Counted from the first letter of the stretch, positions 10,636 through 22,163 are shown. The stretch: DNA of 64,000 nt from Paramyrothecium sp. XJ0827 (GCA_020881915.1 JAJFPB010000004.1:4960001-5024000); one strand, 5' to 3'. The notes: generated by a model from the letters alone, not told the origin. Made by a program: numbers and translations.

Positions 10636-11417
10636 ATGGCCATTAAGCTTTTGACTCTGCTCGCCATCTCGGCCTTTGGAGCGGCTCAGGATTTGACCAT
10701 CCCTCCGAGAACTGGCAACGTCATTACTCTCTCGACCACTCAATACATCAGCGGATCCAAGGACTTCGGCTACCAGGAGTACGACAGAGGTCTGAACTGT
10801 GCGACCGATGTCGAGGTTCCCAACGCTGAGGTATTCATTCTTGAGAACGGCGCCAGCATCTCCAACGTTATTATTGGCTCGCGCATCAAGGAGGGTATTG
10901 TTTGTCTGGGTGCCTGCACCTTGACCAACGTCTGGTTCCGTAGCGCGTGCGAGAGTAAGAGAAGCCTTACCTCGCGTTTCCCTGCATCGTCGCTAATCCC
11001 AGGGTAGGCGCCATAACCCCAAGGGGCCAAGGAGATGTTTTGATTCAAGGCGGAGGTGCCCAAAGTGCGCGAGGCAGTGTCGTCCGGCACAACGGCTTCG
11101 GCACCGTCACCATCAAGGACTACGCCGTATCGAATGTCTGGAATCTCTATAAGAGCTGCAGCAGCTGCAGGAATAACGCCGGTGGCTCTAGAAAGGTCAT
11201 CGTGAACGGCGTCAAGGCAAGCAAGGTTTCCTCAGACCTCGTCGGTATCAACAGCAACTATGGAGACGTCGCTACCATCGACAAGGCTTGCGGCGTCAGC
11301 AAGAAACCCTGCCAGGAGTACAGGGGCACTACCGGCAGTAGCGAAGCGCTCAAGCTCTCCACCAACGCCAACTGCCGTGGTACCCAAGGCAAGCTGGCTG
11401 CGCTGCCCGCTTGCTGA
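10636..11417 (+). CDS. Secreted pectate lyase, PL3 family (copy 1)
   Basis: Two exons, 10636-10954 and 11008-11417, give 242 aa, normal for polysaccharide lyase family 3. The intron must end at the TAG at 11005-11007; the earlier CAG puts a stop in frame. An N-terminal signal peptide (MAIKLLTLLAISAFGAAQ) points to secretion. PL3 landmarks are present: ILENGASISNVIIG, GIVCLGACTLTNVW, KSCSSCRNN and VGINSNYGD, with several paired cysteines. The enzyme cleaves de-esterified pectin by beta-elimination and needs calcium. A second PL3 gene lies 0.9 kb away in tail-to-tail orientation. Compared with that copy, the segment after the intron is divergent (SAITPRGQGDVLIQ in place of the usual VCEDAATFK block). 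Confidence 0.9.
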
Positions 11418-12317
11418 GTTGCTGAGCAACGTGGTGCGGCTTGTTTAAAGGCGTTTCCGCAAGAGAAGCAGAGCTTCGGATGTCCACGCAGGACACAATC
11501 AATGTACATAGAGAAGATGATATGTGCGAGATGCAAATATTGATAATGATCAGTGCCCAGCTGAAGGATTTACTCGGACTGAACAATACGTTTTGTCATC
11601 ATGCAGGGATCTCGTGACCATAAATCCAACCATTCTCACCGGCGAATCCTGACACGGACTCTTTAGCCTCAAATTGCCGGACCAACTCACTTGACCGTGA
11701 AGATAGGCATGGGGTAGATTGGAGGTGATTTAGTGTGCTATCAAAAGAGATTAGAGTACAACGCGTGATTAAAGTAGAATGCAAGGGTCCTTGTCGTTGC
11801 AGGCACGTGGCGGCACAAGACTTAATTGCGTCATTTTCGTCAGGACGTGACAAGAATTCAAGCATTCAACTAAATTCCATGGAACTTTCTCAACACAACA
11901 GGCTTTTCCATGCCTCCTCAATTGTTTCCGGGTAGAATGTCGGTTGCGGTCTCTTGAAATCATGGAGGGCACTTCATGGGAACTTACGCCAGTCTGTAGG
12001 GTAAGCGATCATCACCAGACGATTGACGTCTCCCTCTCCAGTGACTGATCAAACGGTTTGCCTTCTAGATCAGGTGGTTAGTCTAGGGTAATCAGAAATA
12101 TCAACATTTTCACTACGAAGCCATAAACACAACACGGGAAACATTGGCCAATACACCAAGGCGAGTGTACAAAATGATGTCTTGCATCAAACGCATGATG
12201 ATATCATTATTAATCATCTAAATGTTTCTAAATAATCACCAAGAATCGAAGATTTTCGTAAGTTGCTGTCCCAGGTAACTGGACGAATCCGCTACTAAAC
12301 CAAGCTTAGAAAGCTGT
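11418..12317. other. Spacer between convergent PL3 genes
   Basis: 900 bp between two gene ends, expected to hold both 3' untranslated regions. No gene was recognised. The last 200 bp are AT-rich. Confidence 0.5.
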
Positions 12318-13142
12318 TTAGCACTTGCTGAAGCCGGACAGGATGCAGTTCTTGCCGTCGTGGCCGGATCCCAGCTTCTTGGGCTCGCTGCCGTTGGAGT
12401 TACCCTCGTAGCGGACGCAGCTCTTGTTGCTGTCCTGGCAGGAGTTGGTGATCTTGCAGACATCGCCGTAGTTGGAGTTGATGCCGCAAAGCTCACCACC
12501 GCCCTTGGCAATGACACCCTTGATGTTGATGTTGCGGGGACCGCCGTTGCCGGAGCAGTTGCCGCAGCTGCGGAAGAGCTTGCCGTAGTCCTTGACGAAG
12601 AAGTCGTTGACGTTCAGCGTGCCCCTGCCGTTGAACTGGAAGACCTTGTCAGAGGCCTTGAAGGCACCGCCACCGTTGACGGTAGAGGCACCAGAGGTGT
12701 GCTTGAAGGTGGCGGCATCCTCGCAGACATCGACCCACCAGACGTTGTTCAGGGTGCTAAAACTCGGGTCAGCTAGGCACATGGGACTAGTTGCTTTGGG
12801 AATACTCACCACTTGCCCTTGCAGTGGACACCCTCGCCAGAGGAAGCACCGATGATGACGTTGGAGAGAGTGGCGCCGTCGTCGAGAATGAAGGAGGCGT
12901 CCTTCTCACCAGTCTCGGACTGACCCTTGCAGGTAGAGGCTGGTGGCTTGTAAGCATTGTTCTCTTTTTGATTCTGGAAGGCAAAGCATACGGTTACGCT
13001 CGAAGCGCTGCATCTTGCCATCGTAAGAGCCCTTAACGGGGATGGCAGTAGGCACGGCAGTGGAGCCGGCAGACTGAGGGAGAGTGGTGGTGATGGCCGA
13101 GACACCAGTAACGGCGGCGAGAATGAGAGCAGAGACCTTCAT
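12318..13142 (-). CDS. Secreted pectate lyase, PL3 family (copy 2)
   Basis: Three exons read on the minus strand, 13142-12992, 12939-12810 and 12756-12318, give 239 aa. The introns are 52 and 53 nt. The signal peptide is [16 protein letters not shown]. The mature part shows the canonical PL3 order: [87 protein letters not shown] and GINSNYGD. It is closer to the family consensus than copy 1. The gene converges on copy 1, which suggests an old inverted duplication or independent acquisition. Likely role: extracellular pectin breakdown during plant colonisation. Confidence 0.93.
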
Positions 13143-16100
13143 CTTGATGGTTTACTTGTTTGTAGTGTAAAAGAATGTGCGACCAGCGGCTGATGGTTGA
13201 AAAGAATGATTTCGGCTTCAAGGAGATGAAGGTGAAGGAGAATGTGGAAGAGAGTGGTGCTTCTGGAAAGGAAACCCAAGAAAGACCAGAAGGCAAGCCA
13301 TCCTTTTAACATTTTGAAGTAATTGCATGTATCACGAACATGTTCTTTGGCCTGGTCTGGACCTTACCTTTTCAGACTGGCTCGCCCGTGTGAGGCTCCG
13401 AAGGAACACCATCACGGTCGAAACAAGACCAAGCCCAAAGCAGATGACAATGCCGTTCCATTTGGTCGGCTCAGGCCGAGTTGATTGGCGCAATCCATGC
13501 AAGGAGAAGTGCCGTCAATCCTTGGCCCAGGGAACCGGAAATGAGTTCGGGCCAAACTTGTGAGCCACTAGGGCCGAGCTAGATCGGGCGCTTTTGTCCC
13601 GGCTGCTCGTTCACCTGGGGGTGGCTTGCGGATGCCTGTCCATGAGCTAGGTTTGGTCAAAATGAGGCAGGGCATGCTGCAATTTGACCCAATAAGAGCC
13701 CTGTTTCACCAGGAATGATTGCTCCTTCGACAAGGGGGTTCCCCGTTTCGGACATATCTGCGCTTCCAAGCAGGAATATTGGACGAGTATTAGTGCAAGA
13801 CGTGGAATAGAGTAACGGTTTCTCCTAAAACGCTTCAACCCCCGGTCACCAATTTTCACGCGTGACAGTGGCCACGAGGTCTTGCCTGCTCCGGTTAGTC
13901 CCCCAGATTGCAAGCGTTGGTCTGATACGCCGTCAGGGGCAGGGGCTGCAGGGGGTCTCGACCGAGGCTAGTCGATTTAGTTGTGATAACCACCATCGAG
14001 GAAAAAGAAGGTTCCGGATAAGCATCTCAATAACGTTCTGTTGGCGGGTATCCATCCCATCCACTGCTTAAAACGGTGTGTTATGACTGTGGGGACGGGT
14101 CCCGACCAAACAAATTATCTTGGCCCATGATGCTGGTGGGCTGCAAGAGATTACGGTGAGCTTAATGCCCGGGTCCCGTTCGTCCAAAGGCCCTATCTCT
14201 CCTCCTATACAGAGTACTTAGTGTTGAGCGAGGCATCGAACGCATTCGACCGATCAGATCAGTGCCGATGTGGAAAAACGGATCTCATTTTTGGCTGATG
14301 GTGTTGCGATTGGGCGTCTAGATTGTGTGATTAGAAAACAACTCCACATATAAGCCCCATTAGAAATCTGCACCCAGTGGCAAATACGTACGACTCCTGC
14401 CAGCAAGATCTGTTAAAATGTGCTCATGACTCTGACGACACCAATCCTGGTTCTGAGCTTACAAGCACTGATTTATATGAAGGACCAGGACTTGATGCAG
14501 CTCTGCAGGTTGAATGGGGCCTGTCATTTCCGTGGGCAGCCTTCACGGGCTTCTGCTGCAGTCTGTGGCATCGTTGATGAAAAGTCGAGCGAATCCTTGC
14601 AACAATTCCAATGTTATCAGATTGCACCGACGGAGAAGCCGAGAGGTCCCACGCAGGGTCATTGTCGAGTCGCCCCAGATTTGGGCGGGACAGGAATACG
14701 AGCGACAGCCGGCAGAATATCTTTCGCGAGAATCGAACTTCTATGAGTGAACCGCTACGCAAGATCCTCGACTCCTCATGTACGGTAACATGAAGAAATT
14801 GTGACATGTGTACGTACAAAGACGCCTGTCACTGCGTAGCCCTGCAATCAGTCCATTCAGAAGCCTTGTTGACTGGTGCATTCAATGCCTTTCTCGATCA
14901 AATCGATGTGATGGTAAGGTACAAGTGCCGTGCCGGTAATCCTTGACTCTTTGCCACCCTGATAAGTAAAGCATGGAATCGTCTCCGCGCAAGGGTCGCG
15001 GTACCTGCACGACACTTAATGCTGTCCCCATAGCTAAGCGATAAATTCCCATAACCCGGAAGTCTCCCCGGCATGGATGAAGAGTGATTAGTTGCACCGT
15101 GCTCATCCAGAACTGACAGGGATGCCGGCAACAGTCCTGCAATTATTACGATTTGCTCCACCCACGTACCTACAGCATGTTCAACATTGAGCGGTATCGG
15201 ACCATGTGCCATACTTCGCTCGCACTAATTAAGTGTTTGACGTAAAGTTATGCTGGTACTTTGAGCACGCAGATTGATAAAGATTCCCTAGAGAGGATGT
15301 TGCCGCTTGGAATCACCTGCAAGTGTCTCTCATGCTTGCTTAGTGGTGCCCATACCTCAATCCTCTGTTTCTCTAGCACAAAGTCCAGGAGTGAGCTCAA
15401 TCAGCAAATACCCATCCTCCTCACGTTTAGGGCATGTGTTCAGATATTTTTAGCCGGGCATGGCGAAATTATAAAAGAGCCCTGCCAGCATCTTCCGAAG
15501 GACATGGTGGGCAAGATATTCCCCAGACACGTTCTAGTTTCGGTGCCAAAAATGATGACGACCTTTTTGGCCGTTTCAGCATCAACCTCGAGTCCGAGCC
15601 AGCGTTCAAGTCTGAACTTGTATGGTTCATGATGAATCCTAAATTGCTCAAGAAATTTGAGTGTGAGTTCATGCTGGTCTATTGTAAAGTCAGGATTGTG
15701 CCCTGAGGAGACCCTGTAAGACGAGGACTAATGCTCGCAGTGGGTGGACGATGTGTGCTCGTATTCTACCGGCTTCGAAAAATACTTCATAAGCTTTTGT
15801 CTTTGAGGGCGCCCGGATTATTCCCTTCTCTCCGCTTCAACTATGCTCGGATCAGCAGAATCAGCAGAATCATCTCTAATAATCTCAAAAACAACGTCTC
15901 TAGTGGCCACGAGCTTTGAGAAAAATGGGCTCGCTCTAATGCGGGCCCCTGCCAACTTCAGCAGCAATAGGCCATCATCCGCATTGTCGAGACGTGCCTC
16001 CCTGATGCCTGATCCATGGCCATTTGCCAGCCCTTGAGCGACGATGAGGCCGTCATCTAACTGCATGTAGCTCAACTTGATGCCCTGCGGAATCAGTTCC

Positions 16101-16595
16101 TGACCCTTTTTTCTGGAGACGATGACTGGGATTGGCCCAGCCAGAGACCAAAGTATAGGGTAGCTGTCAATGGTTGGCCATTGTGGGCGTCTAGATCAGC
16201 CCAACCTAACGAGCAACTCCTGTGATGGCATGGAAAGATACAGCTGTGCCTGAATGTCTGTGAAGCTACGAAACATGTGGTAAGTTTGGTTAACCCAGAG
16301 TATTTGTTGGATTCTAGGCAGAAACCAGGTGGTTGTCTAAGACATTTTGCTGATTGGCTGGTTTCTCGGTGGTGGAAACAATAGTTACCTAATGGGGGGT
16401 GTTGCCTGAGGATGTGTAGCTTCCTTCAATGGATGCATATAGCTCCCAGACGATCCTGTTGCAAAAAGGCCTACTTCAACTCCCATATTTCTGCTGTAGT
16501 GTTTCATCAGGTCTCCATATCCTGAGTAGTACCCAAAGCAATCTTAGCACCAAAGATTCTCAGCAGCCACATTGATACACAGCACTACCGTCAGG
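13143..16595. other. Large intergenic region (3.4 kb)
   Basis: No gene could be supported on either strand. Open frames at 14377-14577, 14424-14819, 15261-15706 and 15818-16075 lack domains. Those between 15430 and 16075 have protein-like stretches (for example DDDLFGRFSINLESEPAFKS) and might be relics or exons of an unrecognised gene. Confidence 0.4.
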
Positions 16596-19514
16596 ATGAC
16601 GTCTTCAGGCAGCGTCTTCTCCGAAACCCTACAAGAAATCACCAACACTAAGCTTGACGAGCTCTCCAAGAGGCGAAAGAATTTTGAAGAAACAAAGTCA
16701 TCACTTCTTGCGTCTGTGCAGGTGGAGCAAGATGCTCTCAATCGCCTCCGCATTCTGAGCGCGGGGGTCAAGAATTGTTTCGGCATCAAGCTTGATCAAA
16801 CCGGCAATGTCATGAAGAACCACACAGCCTTCCCTCAGGTCGAGATCGAGTTGAAGAACCTGGACCGCTTCCTCAGCCAAGCCGATTACGATCCATCACT
16901 CTCTCACACAATGTTGGAGGCCTGGGAGCAGTCCCTGCTACGTCATCTGGACACCCAATCACTCAAATTCCAATTTGCCTCTTTGTATGGTCAGCTCGTT
17001 ACGGAGTGGCTTACCAATGATCAAGAGGACAACAACGCTTCCGCTGACGATGTCACGATGGGCGAGGCTTTTGTGGACGTCGATAGCGCGCTCAAACTCA
17101 AGGCAAAAGAACAATGGGAAAAAGTGGTTTTCGAACCATCCAACGTGAAGGAGTCATCGGTTTGGAACTATTTGTGCCGTACTTTCCGACTCGATGACAA
17201 CACCGAGCAGCCAATCCACACCGCACTACGCCAGCTCCAGGATAGGACTTCCGCTTTCGAAGCGGAACTATCCCAACCAAACATTTTCAACACAACAACT
17301 TTGAGATGGGTTATCCGAGGTCTCAGAGCGTCAAAGTTGCTCACCGACGAAAAACGAGAGGTGCTGAAGGATTTCGAAAGCAACGAGATATTGCTCAAAG
17401 AAATTGCCGATGTTCTGAACATGCGTTTCAATGCCCTTGACTCTTGGATCTGGAACTCAGAGTCCTCTGTTCCATTGGAGATGCGGAGGAAGATTAATGG
17501 TCTTTACGACATCCACATGCACGAAGACTTGCTCCAGACCATTTTCCTCCAGTTTATAGGGGTCAAATGGAGTGTCTTCTTCAAAAGTTCCTTGCGAAAG
17601 TTCCGCAAGGCTCAGGCCACTTGGAAGTCCACACGGAAGGAGATCCCCGAACTGGACAGACTGAGACTCGGCTATTATCTCGGACCAATTTCTCAGGACT
17701 CGTGCCTACAGTCGGTCCATACCGGGATTTATAATCGAAAATACTTCGTCGCTCAACTCATGGACTACGCAGGACAGGAAACACAGAACATCGAGGGTGA
17801 AGAGGAGGCCGAAAACCACCCTAGCTTGAAAAGAAACGCTGAACAGGCAAATCTGACTTCTCGCCAGGCCGGCCGAAAAAGGCTAGTAACCCACGCGGCT
17901 CGCAAGTCGGCGCCCTCAACTGGACGCGTCCATAAGCGAGATGAAGACCTGATAGACTACAGTGACGAGGAACAGGAGGAGGGTGATGATGAGGGCGAAA
18001 TCGTCCGTAATCCAATGGAACTGAAGCAGACAGTACTACACCTGCTGGCCACAGACCTGGCAATCAACACTCGCCTGTACGGCGAGATGACTACGTTCCA
18101 CTCAGTCTTTCAGAGCTGGGATTCTCTCTTGCCGCACGAGACCATCCGCCCCGTGCTCAAGTTCTTCGGAGTCTCAGAGTCGTGGCTCGCATTTTTTAGC
18201 AAGTTTCTGGAAGCCCCGCTGCGATTTACAGACGACGATAAATCGGCACCGGCCCGCAAGCGGCGTCGGGGCACACCCACGTCACATATTCTCAGCGATG
18301 TGTTCGGTGAAGTCACTCTCTTCTGCCTCGATTTTGCAGTCAACCAAGCAACTCGTGGAGATGTTCTCTGGAGGAACCACGATGATATCTGGTTTTGGTC
18401 TCGAGACCACAATGTCGCCGTCATGGCATGGAAAACTGTGGAGGAGTTCGTAACCATAACGGGTACTCAGATCGACCCAGAAAAGACTGCTACGGTCCGC
18501 GTCTCCAACGATCCGGAACAAAACCTGCCAATCAACAAGGCTCTTCCGAAGGGAGAAATCCGTTGGGGATTCCTCAAGCTCTCCCCCCGGACAGGCGAGT
18601 TGGAGATTGACCAAGACATGGTCGATTCACATATTGGTGAGCTCCAGCATCAGTTGGCCAATAAACAGGGCAGCATACTGGGATTTATCCAAGCGTGGAA
18701 TACATTCGCAGGGACTTTCTTCACTTCAAATTTTGGCAAGGCAGCCAACTGCTTTGGCCGCAAGCACGTCGACAACATGCTCGTCACGCATGAGCGCATC
18801 CAGAGACAAATTTTCGCGTCACTCGCTGAAGAAGACGGATCTGGCGTGTCGAGCGTAGTAGAGTATTTGAAAGAAGCCATCAAAAGCCGCTTCGGAGTTA
18901 CAAATGTCCCCGACGGGTATCTCTATTTTCCTATGGAAATAGGCGGCCTTGATCTGCAGTCTCCGTTCATCTCTTTACTCCAGATTCGAGATGAGGTTCT
19001 CGAATCCCCGGCACAGCTCTTAGAAAAGTTCACAATCGCAGAGCGTAAAGCGTACGATACCGCCCACGAAGCGTTTGTGAATGGGACCATCAAGCGGAGA
19101 AGGCATACGCTCGATAACCCTGATTGGGTACCATCGTCAACGCATGACCGTGAGTTCTTTATGTCGTTTGAAGAGTACGTACGATACCGGGAATACTTCC
19201 GGTTCAATCACCATGCTCCTGGGACAGAGCTGAGTGACGTGTTTAATCAACTGATGAAGCGGCCCACTGAAAACAGCCTGGATCCCGACAATATGAAAAT
19301 GTCTGTGGCACTCGCTCAGCTTCGTTCAAATTCGAACTTGCGAGGCATCACAGCGAGCTGGGTTGGTATGGAGCCATACTGGCGCTGGGTAGCCATGATG
19401 TATGGTCCCGAGATTTTGGAGCGATTCGGAAGTCTCAGTATCGTGGACTCGGGTCTGTTGCCGATGGGCATGGTATCATTTTTCAAGGACAGGCGAGTCA
19501 ACTGGACGGGCTAG
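16596..19514 (+). CDS. Domesticated reverse-transcriptase-related protein (rvt family)
   Basis: Intronless 972-aa frame from the ATG at 16596; the longer open frame begins at a TTG. The length and layout fit the fungal rvt genes, single-copy cellular relatives of reverse transcriptases. The N-terminal part is helical and probably coiled-coil (KLDELSKRRKNFEETKSSL). A long acidic and basic insertion lies near residues 395-470. The palm motifs then follow: motif A around Asp 487 (LLATDLAINTRLYGE), motif B (RGTPTSHILSDVFGEVTL, about 558-575), motif C with the Asp pair at 596-597 (RNHDDIWFW), motif D (GTQIDPEKT) and a motif E-like strand (GEIRWGFLKLS). The Asp residues needed for metal binding are kept, so it may still polymerise nucleotides. 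There are no flanking repeats, endonuclease or RNase H, so it is not a retrotransposon copy. Confidence 0.85.
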   Translation: MTSSGSVFSETLQEITNTKLDELSKRRKNFEETKSSLLASVQVEQDALNRLRILSAGVKNCFGIKLDQTGNVMKNHTAFPQVEIELKNLDRFLSQADYDPSLSHTMLEAWEQSLLRHLDTQSLKFQFASLYGQLVTEWLTNDQEDNNASADDVTMGEAFVDVDSALKLKAKEQWEKVVFEPSNVKESSVWNYLCRTFRLDDNTEQPIHTALRQLQDRTSAFEAELSQPNIFNTTTLRWVIRGLRASKLLTDEKREVLKDFESNEILLKEIADVLNMRFNALDSWIWNSESSVPLEMRRKINGLYDIHMHEDLLQTIFLQFIGVKWSVFFKSSLRKFRKAQATWKSTRKEIPELDRLRLGYYLGPISQDSCLQSVHTGIYNRKYFVAQLMDYAGQETQNIEGEEEAENHPSLKRNAEQANLTSRQAGRKRLVTHAARKSAPSTGRVHKRDEDLIDYSDEEQEEGDDEGEIVRNPMELKQTVLHLLATDLAINTRLYGEMTTFHSVFQSWDSLLPHETIRPVLKFFGVSESWLAFFSKFLEAPLRFTDDDKSAPARKRRRGTPTSHILSDVFGEVTLFCLDFAVNQATRGDVLWRNHDDIWFWSRDHNVAVMAWKTVEEFVTITGTQIDPEKTATVRVSNDPEQNLPINKALPKGEIRWGFLKLSPRTGELEIDQDMVDSHIGELQHQLANKQGSILGFIQAWNTFAGTFFTSNFGKAANCFGRKHVDNMLVTHERIQRQIFASLAEEDGSGVSSVVEYLKEAIKSRFGVTNVPDGYLYFPMEIGGLDLQSPFISLLQIRDEVLESPAQLLEKFTIAERKAYDTAHEAFVNGTIKRRRHTLDNPDWVPSSTHDREFFMSFEEYVRYREYFRFNHHAPGTELSDVFNQLMKRPTENSLDPDNMKMSVALAQLRSNSNLRGITASWVGMEPYWRWVAMMYGPEILERFGSLSIVDSGLLPMGMVSFFKDRRVNWTG

Positions 19515-20384
19515 GAGTTTTAAATCTATTTATTCTTTCCTCTCTCTTATTCTTGTCTTTTTTTTTCTCTTTCACTTTTCATCAAGCTGAAGGCAATGAG
19601 GGAGTAGTTTCCGAGACTCAACTAAATGTTGGGGCCACGGTCTGCCCCAAATTAGGAGGAAAGCAAGCATAGTAGAATTGGAACTGATTTACAGTTGATG
19701 TCAGTAGTATAGGATCTTTGAAAGGACTCGTTTTTTGTTACAAGCAGATGCGCCGTGAATGCCATAAGGATCCAAGACTTGACAGACACCTCGGACTTTC
19801 GGCGAAAAAGCCGAATCCGTCGGCTCAACTCATGCCTCATGGTCCGGCAATCTCCACTTCACCGGAGACCGCGAATTGACGGAAACAAGGGACACTACCA
19901 GTGGAACCTATTCAGCCGGGAATACTGCCGAGACTCATCGACTTTGGGATAACCCATTCATCCTCTGCCGATACAATGACGCGTTAGGGGCGCAGCATAC
20001 TGGCATCTCAAACCAATCAAAGTAGATCGTTATTTTCAACTTGGATGAGGGCAATTCCCGTCGGTACTTTCGGGACCAGCAAGAACGCCGACGGGGCATT
20101 GCAATTCTGTCGGCATTTCTGCAGATTATCAACTTCCTGGTATGGAAATGGAACAGGATCAAGGATGTTGGATTAAGTGCTTAAGCATAAGCTTAATGCA
20201 TTCAAAGTTATCATATAAATAAAGTCCCTCAATCGTCCAGAAAAGATTCTATGCACTCTTCAGATCAGTACTCTAAGAGGAAGAATTTCTTCTCCTCCAC
20301 ATTACATTGATTTGCGCATTTTCCCACCCGAATTTATATCATCTTGTTACGACAACTATAAATCAACTTGGCGACGTGTTAAAA
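19515..20384. other. Intergenic with promoter of the DOMON gene
   Basis: 870 bp between two same-strand genes. A pyrimidine-rich stretch follows the rvt stop (19530-19580). No additional gene was recognised. Confidence 0.5.
20214..20221 (+). promoter_or_regulatory. TATA-box candidate
   Basis: The word TATAAATA lies 164 bp upstream of the ATG at 20385, in a plausible place for the core promoter of the DOMON/copper monooxygenase gene. Confidence 0.4.
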
Positions 20385-22163
20385 ATGCTGCTGGCTCGAT
20401 GTCTCCATGAAGGGCTTTCTGCCTCTCTTTGCGTTGTACTTCCGCTAGTATTACCTTTGGGAATGGCTGTGTCAGCAATGGCACAGAGCAATGACGAATA
20501 TGGCTGGATTCCTTTCGATCGGAGCCAATTCAGCGGAAACGCCACCCTTGATACAAAGGGAGATGTTCAACTGTTCTGGGAAACCGGGGACGAGTATTCG
20601 ACATTTGGAATTGCCTCTCGGTCAAGTGGCTACCTTGCCATCGGTTTTAGCGAGACTGGAGCAATGACTGGCGCTGATATGGCGGTGGGTTATATGGACG
20701 AAAATGATGAGTTCACTCTCGAAAATCGCCATTCGACGGGCTTTGTATTTCCGGAAGTCTCTGAGGACCAACAGAACAACATTCAACTGAGAGAAGGCTA
20801 TCAGCAAGACGGGGTCACTGCGTTCATTTTCCAGAAGAAAAATAACGTTGATTGTTTAGAAAATCAAGTCAACGTTGCCACAGAATCGTGGCAATGGTTC
20901 ATCTATGCATTTTCTGACGAGAACACTTTCGCTCAGCATGAGCCCGGAAACAATGGGAAGAAGTACGTCAAGCTTGGGACCGGCAAAACCGTTTCGGTAA
21001 ACGAAGTTCGGGGCATCGAAAACACCAGGAATTTCACTATTGTTCAGCCCGAACTAACCATTCCCACTGCCGAGACGACCTATTGCTACACCCTCCACAG
21101 GATGCCAGCGGGTCAGAAGAACTATCTGCTTGGCGAGCGACCACTGCAGACGAGTGACTTGCTCCATCACCTGGTTATCTATGCATGCTACGGCCTGTCC
21201 AACACAGACTTAGATATGGTTGGCGAGGAGCCCAACTGTGACTGGGAAAATTTCTCAAATCCTTGCAATGGTTTTGTTACGGAATGGGCCCCTGGCATGT
21301 CCGGACGCACATTCGAACCAGGGTACGGCAAACCCTTTGGCGAGGACTATTACGAATATGTCATGTTAGAGACACATTACAACAATCCCGAGGGCCTTGA
21401 GGGCGAGACGGACGCAGCCACTTTTACCTTTCTCTACACCGAGGAGCCGGTAGAGACTGAGATTGGCACTCTGACACTGGGTGACCTCCAGGTGGATGGC
21501 TGGTTCCTCGAGCCGGGCCGGGAGTTGGTCGCACATTCAACAGTCTGCACGCCTGAATGCACAAGTCAATGGCCTTCGGAAGGCATCACGGCCTTTTCTG
21601 TATTCCATCACATGCACTATCGTGGTCGCAACGCACGCGTCCAGATCATCCGAGACGGCCAAGAGATTGCCCCACTGTCGTCTCTTCGTGACTTTGAATA
21701 CGGCTATCAGTTCTCTAAAAACTTGGATCAGATACAGCTGCTGCCCGGCGATAAACTGATTACCACCTGCGAGTACGATACTTCAGAAGACACCGAGCCG
21801 GTCCCTGGTGGTCAATCAAGCCGAGACGAAATGTGTTTTGCCTGGGTCGACTACTATCCCGCTAATAGCATCCTCGCGTGCACGCAAGCTGACAGAGGCA
21901 ATTCACCTGGGAGTGCATTGAACGGAACAGTAGGTCTCTGTCTAGACACCTCACAATCCGACCCGCATTTTTATCACTCGAATTTCCTCACATCCCCCTT
22001 CAGCAACCTTACGGAATCGGGAAACACATGCAATGTGTTGAATTCCACAGAGGGAGAGGAACAACCACCTCAAAGTGGCGATGATGAGTCGGCGGCGTCA
22101 TTTGCCTTTCTCTTTGACTGGGAATTATTGATCATGATGGCGTCACTAGTCTTTTTCATCTAG
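20385..22163 (+). CDS. Secreted DOMON / copper type II monooxygenase (DBH-like)
   Basis: Single exon of 592 aa from the ATG at 20385. A signal peptide covers about 1-33. A DOMON domain (residues about 40-195; FGIASRSSGYLAIGFSETG) normally binds heme or sugar. The dopamine-beta-hydroxylase/PHM-type two-copper catalytic core follows. The candidate CuA ligands are the His pair at 261-262 (LLHHLVIYAC) and the His in ETHYNN near 331. The CuB ligands are the HMH at 409-411 (FHHMHYRGR) and the Met of RDEMC near 482. A Ser/Glu-rich stalk and a hydrophobic C-terminus (about 575-592) suggest a GPI anchor or tail anchor. The family hydroxylates organic substrates using ascorbate or another electron donor; the DOMON part could deliver electrons. 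The natural substrate in fungi is unknown. Confidence 0.9.
   Translation: MLLARCLHEGLSASLCVVLPLVLPLGMAVSAMAQSNDEYGWIPFDRSQFSGNATLDTKGDVQLFWETGDEYSTFGIASRSSGYLAIGFSETGAMTGADMAVGYMDENDEFTLENRHSTGFVFPEVSEDQQNNIQLREGYQQDGVTAFIFQKKNNVDCLENQVNVATESWQWFIYAFSDENTFAQHEPGNNGKKYVKLGTGKTVSVNEVRGIENTRNFTIVQPELTIPTAETTYCYTLHRMPAGQKNYLLGERPLQTSDLLHHLVIYACYGLSNTDLDMVGEEPNCDWENFSNPCNGFVTEWAPGMSGRTFEPGYGKPFGEDYYEYVMLETHYNNPEGLEGETDAATFTFLYTEEPVETEIGTLTLGDLQVDGWFLEPGRELVAHSTVCTPECTSQWPSEGITAFSVFHHMHYRGRNARVQIIRDGQEIAPLSSLRDFEYGYQFSKNLDQIQLLPGDKLITTCEYDTSEDTEPVPGGQSSRDEMCFAWVDYYPANSILACTQADRGNSPGSALNGTVGLCLDTSQSDPHFYHSNFLTSPFSNLTESGNTCNVLNSTEGEEQPPQSGDDESAASFAFLFDWELLIMMASLVFFI

Noticed and set aside
12360..12776. 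Long plus-strand open frame rich in Ala, Val, Leu and Glu opposite the PL3 gene
   Set aside because: It is the antisense shadow of PL3 copy 2, whose family motifs, introns and signal peptide are clear; the plus frame shows only low-complexity composition.
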